NCBI RefSeq assembly: GCF_938045775.1
Contig: NZ_CALIBH010000100.1
Location: 1 to 6,493, forward strand
Reading direction: 5' to 3'
From: an uncultured Campylobacter sp.
GTDB lineage: Bacteria; Campylobacterota; Campylobacteria; Campylobacterales; Campylobacteraceae
Length of the DNA: 6,493 nt
The notes beneath the pieces are model-generated. The model had not been told where the DNA came from. It ran no database searches and was given only the letters and a program-made list of their open reading frames with translations. A program made the translations under genes and the position numbers. Below are positions 1-5,674 of the stretch, one piece after another; position 1 is the first letter of the stretch; every line of letters begins with the position of its first letter.

Positions 1-417
1 GCGCGCAGGCTCGGGAGTTTCAGGCATCGCGATGATATCTAAAAACGGAGATTTTTCATACTCTTTTAGCAGTATGAGCTGCTCTTTTACGGCGCGAAGT
101 CTTTTTTGAATCTCTGCGATCTTATCGGTGCCGGCGCTCTTTTTTAGCTCCGCTTCGAGCTGGCTGGATTGCTTTTGTAAATTTTGATAGCCGATGAAAT
201 TTGAAAAGCGAGAGACCCAGATATTGTTTTTGATCTCATCGTCAATAACACGGATCTGATCTTTTAGCGACGCGGATAGCTTAGAATTTTCATCTTTCTT
301 CTCACTAGCGGCGGAGCTAGCGTTAGATTCTAAGCGCGTATGCGCGGCGGAGAGCGTAGAATTTGCCTCGCAAAATGCAAGATTAAAAATCAAAAAAATA
401 GCTGCAAGCGCTCTCAT
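1..417 (-). CDS. Mechanosensitive ion channel family protein, N-terminal part (cut by window edge)
   Basis: Only the first 139 codons are present; the frame stays open to the window edge. The ATG overlaps the aroB stop codon as ATGA, and a weak GAAAGAG sits 5 nt upstream inside aroB, so translation is probably coupled to aroB. The visible protein starts with a signal peptide (MRALAAIFLIFNLAFCEA, probable cleavage after CEA at residue 18), then a low-complexity Ser/Ala/Glu stretch (about 19-50), then a Lys/Glu/Leu/Gln-rich, probably coiled-coil segment (about 50-120) containing NNIWVSRFSNFIGYQNL. This fits the periplasmic N-terminal extension seen in large MscS-type channels. The MscS assignment rests on my recollection that C. 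jejuni carries an MscS-family gene directly after aroB, plus the signal peptide and coiled coil; the diagnostic membrane and pore segments lie outside the window. Such channels release solutes on hypo-osmotic shock. A generic exported coiled-coil protein cannot be ruled out. Confidence 0.7.
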   Translation of the reverse strand, partial: MRALAAIFLIFNLAFCEANSTLSAAHTRLESNASSAASEKKDENSKLSASLKDQIRVIDDEIKNNIWVSRFSNFIGYQNLQKQSSQLEAELKKSAGTDKIAEIQKRLRAVKEQLILLKEYEKSPFLDIIAMPETPEPAR

Positions 418-1445
418 TCAAACTCTTTCAGCGTTGCGATTACTTCATCTTTTGCGATCTCTTTGGAAGCGTAGAATTTACCAATACCATCGGGCAGGAT
501 AAATTTTATCTTGCCGTTTTCGCTTTTTTTATCGAGAAAAAATAGCTCGTAAAATTCCGCCGCATCCTCTACGTGGAATTTTATCGGAAGTGCGAATTTT
601 TGAAGCACTTTACGGATCTGCTCCTCCTGTTCGCCGCTTAGTTTACCGAGACGCCGCGCCAAAGCATTTGCCATCACCATGCCGATCGCCACAGCCTCGC
701 CGTGCAAAAATTTTTTATAATTAGTAATTTTTTCGATAGCGTGAGCAAAGGTGTGTCCGTAGTTTAACACTGCACGCACGCCGCTTTCGCGCTCATCACG
801 CTCTACGACGCTTGCTTTAATCTCCACGCAACGAGCGATTACGTGCGAAATTTCATCGGCGCTTTTCAGATCGTACGTCTCGAAAAATTTAAATAGTTCG
901 ACATCAAAGCATACAGCCATCTTTACGGCCTCTGCTACGCCCGCCGCAAACTCTCGCGCAGGAAGCGTCGATAAAAATTTGCTCTCGCAATAAACCGCAC
1001 GCGGCTGATAAAAGGAGCCGATTAAATTTTTGCCGAAGCGATTATTCACGCCCGTCTTGCCGCCGACGCTTGCATCCACTTGTGCTAGCAATGTCGTAGG
1101 TATATTGATAAAATCGATACCGCGCTCATAAATGCTCGCGCAAAAGCCCGTTATATCGCTGATGACGCCGCCGCCAAGAGCAATGAGCGTGCTTTTGCGA
1201 TCAAGCTTGGAGCTGAAAAGCTGCTCTAAGATTTGCTCCACGCTCGCGGTATTTTTATACTCCTCGCCGTCTGGGATCGTGATGATAAATTTTTGCTCGC
1301 ATTTTAACCGCTGCAATAAAAAATCAAGCCACAGCCCGCCTACTTTGGGGTTTGTGATGATCGCTACCTTGCCTTTGAGCTTGATCTCTTGCAATTCGTC
1401 GATAAAAACGCTGTATTTTTTACCTAAATTAAGATCGATTTTCAT
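414..1445 (-). CDS. aroB: 3-dehydroquinate synthase
   Basis: Cytoplasmic second enzyme of the shikimate pathway: it converts DAHP to 3-dehydroquinate using NAD+ and a divalent metal (usually Zn2+ or Co2+). The 343-residue length is normal for the short epsilonproteobacterial form (E. coli about 362). Visible family signatures: DGEEYK (59-64), the glycine-rich NAD/phosphate-binding stretch IALGGGVISDITGF (88-101), NIPTTLLAQVDASVGGKTGVN (114-134) and NLIGSFYQP (140-148). The three metal ligands are Glu172 (GVAEAVK), His231 (NYGHTFAH) and His248 (HGEA); the 17-residue gap between the two histidines equals that in E. coli AroB. All key residues are intact. The ATG at 1445 is preceded by AAAGG with 7 nt spacing. 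It lies 43 nt after the RCK-domain gene, with no hairpin between, and overlaps the next gene by 4 nt, so it is the middle gene of a probable operon. Confidence 0.97.
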   Translation of the reverse strand: MKIDLNLGKKYSVFIDELQEIKLKGKVAIITNPKVGGLWLDFLLQRLKCEQKFIITIPDGEEYKNTASVEQILEQLFSSKLDRKSTLIALGGGVISDITGFCASIYERGIDFINIPTTLLAQVDASVGGKTGVNNRFGKNLIGSFYQPRAVYCESKFLSTLPAREFAAGVAEAVKMAVCFDVELFKFFETYDLKSADEISHVIARCVEIKASVVERDERESGVRAVLNYGHTFAHAIEKITNYKKFLHGEAVAIGMVMANALARRLGKLSGEQEEQIRKVLQKFALPIKFHVEDAAEFYELFFLDKKSENGKIKFILPDGIGKFYASKEIAKDEVIATLKEFE

Positions 1446-1488
1446 ACGCTAGCCTTTGATTTTTGGGTAATTGTAACATAAATTTCGA

Positions 1489-2907
1489 TTATTTTTCATA
1501 CCCGTAATCGCTCGGAACGAAAATTTGATGATTTTTGCCGAGTTTAAAATACATCTGATCCAAATCCTGATTGAAAATAGATGTGAGCTTGCGCGCCAAA
1601 ATTCTATCATTAAATGGCACAAATTGTAGCAGATCTCGCTCGCTACCTAGCGCTAAAATCGGATTTTGTCGCTCGCAAGGAATCACGAATAAACTCTGCT
1701 TAAAAAGCTTCGATAAGCTCACGTAGCTTTGCGCAAACTCGCCCTTTTCGCTCTCGCCGAAAAGATACAAATACACGTCTAGCCCTAGCTGCGAGCTAAT
1801 GTCAAAGACGATGCTTGATTCCTCGCGAAGCCGCTCGCCGGCACTTAGCACGACACTTTTACGCACATCTTTTAGCTCGCCCTCTCCAAGGCTTAACACC
1901 GGAATTTCAAGCGCTTTAAGCGCCGCTTTTTTCGCCTCAAAAACTCCGCTTGAACAAACTACCAAGCCTGCTTTATTTTCGCTCACGTCGCGCTTTAAAT
2001 TTAATTCGCCCGAGTAATTGATGAGAATTTCAAATTTATCTCGCTCACACAGAGCTTTAAGCTCGCTAAAAGCGTCGTTTAGCAGAGGATTTAAAATTCG
2101 CAGATAAATTTTATGATTTCTAATATGCAAATCCAAAAACTCAAGCGCCCTAACTGTCCTAGCTATCTCGTCGTCGCTCATTTTTTTCATATCGATTAGC
2201 GCGAAAATATTTAGCCCAAACGGCGATGGAAATTGCCCACTTTGCTTTTTTACTTCAGCAAACACCGCTCGCAGCGCACTAGGCTCACCCACGACTAAGA
2301 TCGTATCATTCGGATAGATCCGCGAGCTGGGCGTCGTTACGATGTAATTGTTGTGGCGGTAGATCATCGGAATTTGATATTTGGCATTAGAAAGCGTGCT
2401 GATTTTTTTATACGCGAACGAGCTTCCTACGGGCACTTTTACCTCCATTATCTCTCCGCGCCCAAGCCCAATGTTATCAGCAAAAACGGGGCTATCGGGC
2501 AAAAAGCCGATGAAGCGCGAAGAATTTAGCGCAAGGGTATTTACGATTTTTACGTGAGCTTCATTTTTATTATCGCGCAAAAGTCCCCAAAAATCAGCCA
2601 CGTAAAGCTCTAAATCCGGAGCGAGCGTCTTTAAATTTTCAAGCGTTACTTTAGTGTCAAATTCATCCTCCATTATCACTATGCAGCGGTCAAATTCCTC
2701 TCCTGCTAGCACCACGCGCAACCGCTCAATGCTAGTAGGATCAAAAATTTCGACCGAAAAATTTGACTCGTTTTCAAGCTCTGAGGGCACGGCATCCGTA
2801 TTTTTAGCTATGACGCGATATGATCTGATGACATCTTTGATTTTACAAACTTTGGATAAAAAATGGCGCGCAAACTTTCCGCTTGCGATGATTAAAACTT
2901 GTTTCAT
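1489..2907 (-). CDS. TrkA/RCK-domain protein, COG3400 type
   Basis: A 472-residue soluble protein of the kind annotated in Campylobacter as COG3400 family or TrkA C-terminal domain protein. Domains seen: an N-terminal Rossmann-like TrkA_N region (about 1-130; alternating strands such as KQVLIIASG, DRCIVIM, LELYVADFW), a TrkA_C/RCK_C-like region (about 145-220; EIMEVKVPVGSSF, IPMIYRHNNYIVTTPSSRIYPNDTILVVGE), and a roughly 240-residue C-terminal part with no domain I can assign firmly. RCK domains normally bind NAD(H), ATP or ions and gate potassium transporters, but no channel or transporter partner is encoded here. The canonical GxGxxG is degenerate (residues 8-13 read ASGKFA, only Gly10 kept), so nucleotide binding is uncertain. 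ATG 2907 has GGAG 4 nt upstream and a TATAAT promoter close by, making this the first gene of the operon with aroB. The family call is fairly safe; the role in ion regulation is inference. Confidence 0.8.
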   Translation of the reverse strand: MKQVLIIASGKFARHFLSKVCKIKDVIRSYRVIAKNTDAVPSELENESNFSVEIFDPTSIERLRVVLAGEEFDRCIVIMEDEFDTKVTLENLKTLAPDLELYVADFWGLLRDNKNEAHVKIVNTLALNSSRFIGFLPDSPVFADNIGLGRGEIMEVKVPVGSSFAYKKISTLSNAKYQIPMIYRHNNYIVTTPSSRIYPNDTILVVGEPSALRAVFAEVKKQSGQFPSPFGLNIFALIDMKKMSDDEIARTVRALEFLDLHIRNHKIYLRILNPLLNDAFSELKALCERDKFEILINYSGELNLKRDVSENKAGLVVCSSGVFEAKKAALKALEIPVLSLGEGELKDVRKSVVLSAGERLREESSIVFDISSQLGLDVYLYLFGESEKGEFAQSYVSLSKLFKQSLFVIPCERQNPILALGSERDLLQFVPFNDRILARKLTSIFNQDLDQMYFKLGKNHQIFVPSDYGYEK

Positions 2908-2934
2908 TGCTCTCCGTTTCGTGGTTTTGCAAAG

Positions 2935-2950
2935 ATTATAACCAAAAACG
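2935..2950 (-). promoter_or_regulatory. Sigma-70 promoter for the RCK-domain gene - aroB - channel operon
   Basis: On the minus strand this reads CGTTTTTGGTTATAAT: a perfect TATAAT -10 box (2940-2935) preceded after 3 nt by a T5 tract, the T-rich arrangement typical of Campylobacter promoters, which lack a conserved -35 box. The predicted transcript start is near 2928, giving a leader of about 20 nt that contains the GGAG ribosome binding site at 2915-2912. Confidence 0.75.
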
Positions 2951-2963
2951 GCTAAATTTTAAA

Positions 2964-2999
2964 CCGCGCGATAAAATTTGCGGGCAAGCTGAGGCGCGG
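2964..2999. terminator. Inverted repeat, possible terminator just upstream of the operon promoter
   Basis: CCGCGC (2964-2969) pairs with GCGCGG (2994-2999) around a 24-nt loop that contains a small TTG/CAA stem. On the minus strand the stem is followed by GTTTAAAATTT, so it could stop read-through from the receptor gene just before the promoter at 2950-2935. The loop is large for an intrinsic terminator, so this is tentative. Confidence 0.35.
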
Positions 3000-3053
3000 C
3001 GACTTAAAATTTTAAGATCGAAATTTTAAAATCAAGGTTTAAAATTCCAAAAG

Positions 3054-3092
3054 CGAGGCTTAAATTTTAAAATATATTAAAATCAAGCCTCG
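3054..3092. terminator. Long-stem hairpin in the 2908-3195 intergenic region
   Basis: CGAGGCTT (3054-3061) is perfectly complementary to AAGCCTCG (3085-3092). Inside, ATTTTA (3064-3069) can pair with TAAAAT (3078-3083), giving a long, mostly paired hairpin with an AT-rich top. On the minus strand it is followed by CTTTTGGAATTTT, and on the plus strand by TTAAATTTAATCTT. It may be a second terminator behind the receptor gene; the U-tract is imperfect. Confidence 0.45.
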
Positions 3093-3130
3093 TTAAATTT
3101 AATCTTGCCGCTTAGAGCGATAAAATTTCA

Positions 3131-3166
3131 TAAATTTAAAAGCGGCGCTATAACCATTCGCGCCGC
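3131..3166 (-). terminator. Rho-independent terminator of the TonB-dependent receptor gene
   Basis: GCGGCGC (3142-3148) and GCGCCGC (3160-3166) form a perfect 7-bp all-GC stem with an 11-nt loop. On the minus strand the stem is followed directly by TTTTAAATTT. It begins 29 nt after the receptor stop codon and is oriented correctly for that gene. It is the strongest terminator candidate in the window. Confidence 0.7.
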
Positions 3167-3195
3167 CGAAGTAGAAATTTTAAGCCCGCTAGATT

Positions 3196-5448
3196 TTAAA
3201 ATTTTACCTCCGCAGAGAGCATAAAGCTTCTGCTTTCGCCTAGCGTTACGCCGTTTGCCGAGCCTAGCACGCTAGTTACGTTAAGTCCGCCCGCACCGTC
3301 GGCGCTAGCAGGATACATTCCCGCCCAGTATTTTTTGTTAAATACGTTATTTACGTTGAAGCGCAGCGTGGTCTTATCGCCCAAAAGATGCTCGCTAGTG
3401 TATCTGACGCTAAGATCGGTAACGAAAAAGCTAGGAGTGCTCTGGGTGTTTAGATCGTCCAGATACATCTTGCTAGTGTAGTGGAAATTCGTACTGATCG
3501 CAAGCTTATCGGTGCCCGGGATCACGTAATCAAGCATTAAATTTGCGTTTAGTTTAGGGATGCCGTTTGCGACCTTGCGATTAGCGCCCGCGATGCTTAC
3601 GTTATGCATCTTAGGATCGATGTAGGTAAAGCCGCCCAGCACGCTTAAATTTTGCGTAATTCGTCCGCCGCTCATAAACTCAAATCCGCGGTTGCGCTGC
3701 TCGCCATTTATGCCGTAGATCCCCGTAGAACTATTCAAGTAAGCAATCGGACGACGTATATCAAAATACGCCACGCTAAAATCAATCATATCGGCTACGC
3801 GAATCTTAGCGCCGATCTCGTGCTGCTTGGAGCGATACGGCGACGTAGAGGCGACCTCGCCCGCATATGGGCTGCTCGCGGGATAAACATAGGTAGAGCC
3901 CTGCTGCAAGCTATCTGCGTAGGTGTAATAGATGCTGGCATCCTCTACCGGATGAAAGATCAAGCTGCTCGCCCAACTATAGCCCGAATCGCTATAGGCT
4001 TTAACAAGTCTTTGCTGGCGGGCATTGTAGGATTCCTGCCTCATCCACGCCTTAGATGCGCTTAACATCACGTCAAATTTATCGTTTATCGTAATATCGT
4101 CTAGCACCGAGACGTTATACATATCTATGACTGCGAAATGATATAACCCGCTTCCGCGCCTAGCGCCGGTGTAATTTAGAATTTTAGGATCGTAGATATT
4201 GCCGATGGTAGGCGAGGTGTAGTTGGTGCTTGCGATCTTATATCTATCCTGCGTCCAGTGATAGCCGTTGGTCTGCACGCTAAAATCGTGCCCTACGCTG
4301 CCCGTGTCAAACTGCGTGTTGGCCTTGAGATAGCCGCTTGGCAGGTCATATCTATATGCTGCCGTAGCACCGCCGCTGTGTCTGGTTTGATAATCGCCCG
4401 GCTTTGTATATTGCGGATGTGTGCTAGGCAAGATATAATTTACAACGCCATGAGTATCACGATCGGCGCGCTGAAACTGAAAGCCGCCCTCTAAATACCA
4501 TTTATCGGTAGGCGTAAATTTAAATTTTGCGCTTGCGGTAGTGGTTTTTAGATGCATTCCTCCAAAGCTCTGCCCAAGACCGCGTTTTGAAGAATCTACC
4601 GCCTTTGGAAGCTCCATGCCGTCTACAATCTTACCGTCTCGCACGCCGAGAGCAAACTGCCCCGCAAAGCCCTTGGTATTGTGCTCATAATAGCTTGCCG
4701 CGGTTTCAAAAGTAAGATCGCCCGTCGGATAAAATTCCATCGTGACGCTGGCTAGGCGGCGCTGCAAATTTGAGCCCTTCGGTTGTCTGTCGCCGTTTGA
4801 TCCATAAAATACCGCGCGGTAGCCGAATTTTTCAAATTTATCGGATAGATCAAGACCAAGACCTAGGTTGCTTCGCGACATATAATCGCTCCAAATTATG
4901 TATTGATCTTTTACCGGGCGCTTGCGCGTGTAGCTGAAAATGCCAACCGGGTTTTGTGCGCCGTAGAGCGAGCCTGCGACGCCGTTTTGCACCTGAAAGC
5001 TCTCAAACATCGCCATCGGAATCGCCGTCGTCGAAATCGTATAAAAGCCGTCCCAGAAGCTGTTGCCTACGACGCTACCCTCAAAGCCGCGTGTCTGCGG
5101 GCGTCCGACCGTAGCGCCGCCGCGCATCTGAATCTGCGCGGAGGGGAAGTATTTGACCGCCTCCTCGTAGCCGGTGACGCCTTGGTGATTCATGATTTCC
5201 TTGCTGATCGTGTTGATCTGATAGGGAAGATCAAGTGCGCGCTTGCCCGCAAGCAGGCCTTGTTGCACGTTTTTGCTCAAAAAGCCCTCGTCGATACCGC
5301 TCTCGCTGATATTATCGCCGACGGAATTTACCTCGATTACGCCCATATTCTGCGACTTTTCAGGCGCAGAATTACCGCCACTTTGCGCTGCAGCCAAACT
5401 ACTGCATAGCAGGCACATACATGCCGCTAATGAAATTTTAAATTTCAT
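3196..5448 (-). CDS. TonB-dependent outer-membrane receptor, siderophore-receptor type
   Basis: A 750-residue outer-membrane active transporter; it would import a ligand using energy from TonB-ExbB-ExbD. Counting from ATG 5448: signal peptide MKFKISLAACMCLLCSSLAAA with probable cleavage before Gln22; TonB-box candidate VIEVNSV (37-43); plug domain about 64-179, with LPYQINTISKEIM, TRGFEGSVVGNSFWDGF, SFQVQNGVAGSLYGAQNPVG and the closing YTRKRPV; then a beta-barrel to the end. The C-terminal part has the usual RFNVNNVFNKKYW and GESRSFMLSAEVKF, ending in the terminal Phe expected for BAM-dependent insertion. The layout resembles ferric-siderophore receptors, but the ligand cannot be told from sequence. 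No transporter, TonB or regulator gene is adjacent. ATG 5448 has AAGGA at good spacing; an in-frame ATG at 5466 has its own AAGGGA and would add MERRKT to the front of the signal peptide. The plug-coding part is clearly more GC-rich than aroB. Confidence 0.92.
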   Translation of the reverse strand: MKFKISLAACMCLLCSSLAAAQSGGNSAPEKSQNMGVIEVNSVGDNISESGIDEGFLSKNVQQGLLAGKRALDLPYQINTISKEIMNHQGVTGYEEAVKYFPSAQIQMRGGATVGRPQTRGFEGSVVGNSFWDGFYTISTTAIPMAMFESFQVQNGVAGSLYGAQNPVGIFSYTRKRPVKDQYIIWSDYMSRSNLGLGLDLSDKFEKFGYRAVFYGSNGDRQPKGSNLQRRLASVTMEFYPTGDLTFETAASYYEHNTKGFAGQFALGVRDGKIVDGMELPKAVDSSKRGLGQSFGGMHLKTTTASAKFKFTPTDKWYLEGGFQFQRADRDTHGVVNYILPSTHPQYTKPGDYQTRHSGGATAAYRYDLPSGYLKANTQFDTGSVGHDFSVQTNGYHWTQDRYKIASTNYTSPTIGNIYDPKILNYTGARRGSGLYHFAVIDMYNVSVLDDITINDKFDVMLSASKAWMRQESYNARQQRLVKAYSDSGYSWASSLIFHPVEDASIYYTYADSLQQGSTYVYPASSPYAGEVASTSPYRSKQHEIGAKIRVADMIDFSVAYFDIRRPIAYLNSSTGIYGINGEQRNRGFEFMSGGRITQNLSVLGGFTYIDPKMHNVSIAGANRKVANGIPKLNANLMLDYVIPGTDKLAISTNFHYTSKMYLDDLNTQSTPSFFVTDLSVRYTSEHLLGDKTTLRFNVNNVFNKKYWAGMYPASADGAGGLNVTSVLGSANGVTLGESRSFMLSAEVKF

Positions 5449-5481
5449 CGTTTTCCTTCGTTCCATTATTTTCCCTTCGTT
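5446..5481 (-). promoter_or_regulatory. Tandem ribosome-binding-site/start-codon modules of the receptor gene
   Basis: Two near-identical blocks lie in tandem on the minus strand: AACGAAGGGAAAATAATG (5481-5464) and AACGAAGGAAAACGATG (5462-5446). Each has a Shine-Dalgarno sequence and an ATG, and the ATGs are 18 nt apart in the same frame. I chose the second because it gives a compact signal peptide; the first is an equally well supported start. Confidence 0.7.
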
Positions 5482-5506
5482 ATGGATATATTTAATATTA
5501 TTTTTT

Positions 5507-5521
5507 AGCATATTAGAAAAA
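5507..5521 (-). promoter_or_regulatory. Candidate promoter for the TonB-dependent receptor
   Basis: On the minus strand this reads TTTTTCTAATATGCT: a T5 tract, 4 nt, then TATGCT as a weak -10 box. The spacing resembles the other two promoters in the window. Transcription would start near 5500, giving a leader of about 35-50 nt depending on the start codon. The -10 box matches only 4 of 6 consensus bases, and neighbouring AT-rich hexamers are alternatives. Confidence 0.35.
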
Positions 5522-5548
5522 CTTTCCTAAATTTAGACTAAATTCGAG

Positions 5549-5562
5549 ATATAAATTTATAT
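5549..5562. repeat. Perfect 14-nt AT palindrome in the divergent intergenic region
   Basis: ATATAAATTTATAT is perfectly self-complementary and lies about 30 nt upstream of the candidate receptor promoter. It could be an operator, but it contains the AAATTT word that is abundant throughout this sequence, so chance is a serious alternative. A shorter palindrome, CTAAATTTAG, lies at 5527-5536. Confidence 0.3.
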
Positions 5563-5652
5563 ATTTTCAGTAGTATTTTTTAGCTTTAAATTTCATAGAC
5601 GATATACCGCGATACAAAAGAAAAATTGCGCAAATTTATATGAAATTCTAAA

Positions 5653-5667
5653 TTTTTAATGTAAAAT
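5653..5667 (+). promoter_or_regulatory. Candidate promoter for the YihY/BrkB-family gene
   Basis: TTTTTAATGTAAAAT: a T5 tract (5653-5657), 4 nt, then TAAAAT (5662-5667, 5 of 6 consensus bases). The -10 box ends only 7 nt before the ATG at 5675, so the transcript would start at or next to the initiation codon. The 8-nt palindrome TTGCGCAA lies upstream at 5626-5633. Confidence 0.5.
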
Positions 5668-5674
5668 CGCCCGT

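Larger units (their letters stand above)
2908..3195. other. AT-rich intergenic region with repeated AAATTTTAA-type words
   Basis: This 288-nt stretch carries no plausible gene. It holds the operon promoter at its left end, three inverted repeats, and about ten copies of TTAAATTTTAAA-like words, for example at 2953-2963, 3004-3015, 3021-3032, 3061-3072, 3131-3141 and 3175-3183, with another running over the receptor stop at 3193-3206. CTTAAAATTTTAAG at 3003-3016 is a perfect 14-nt palindrome. The words alternate with short GC-rich blocks. The same words also occur in nearby coding DNA, so they reflect genome word preference at least in part. Confidence 0.7.

Noticed and set aside
402..417. Lipoprotein signal on the channel-type protein (Cys16 in LAFC)
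   Set aside because: The lipobox needs a small residue just before the cysteine and here it is Phe. Ordinary signal-peptidase cleavage after CEA is more likely.
1132..1452. Plus-strand open frame opposite aroB
   Set aside because: It lies fully antisense to the NAD-binding half of aroB and encodes a low-complexity Ser/Pro-rich product with no family resemblance. The frames at 1799-2017 and 2654-2941 opposite the RCK-domain gene are rejected for the same reason.
4903..5409. Plus-strand open frame of 168 codons opposite the receptor gene
   Set aside because: It is antisense to the conserved plug and signal-peptide region, its translation is Arg/Ala-rich with no recognisable family, and it has no ribosome binding site support. 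The same holds for the plus-strand frames at 3652-4065, 4258-4494 and 5243-5530.
5501..5506. Homopolymer T6 near the receptor promoter as a phase-variation tract
   Set aside because: Phase-variable Campylobacter genes usually carry poly-G/C tracts of about eight or more; six Ts in an AT-rich region is ordinary, and no long G or C tract occurs in the window.
5480..5510. Possible Fur box in the receptor upstream region
   Set aside because: The AT-rich stretch around AAATAATATTAAATA matches only one half of the TGATAAT-N-ATTATCA pattern. In DNA this AT-rich such a partial match is expected by chance.
5449..5511. Longest possible start of the receptor at ATG 5511
   Set aside because: It would add 21 residues of non-signal-like sequence (MLKNNIKYIHNEGK...) before the signal peptide, has no ribosome binding site, and overlaps the candidate -10 box. 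ATG 5448 or 5466 is far better supported.
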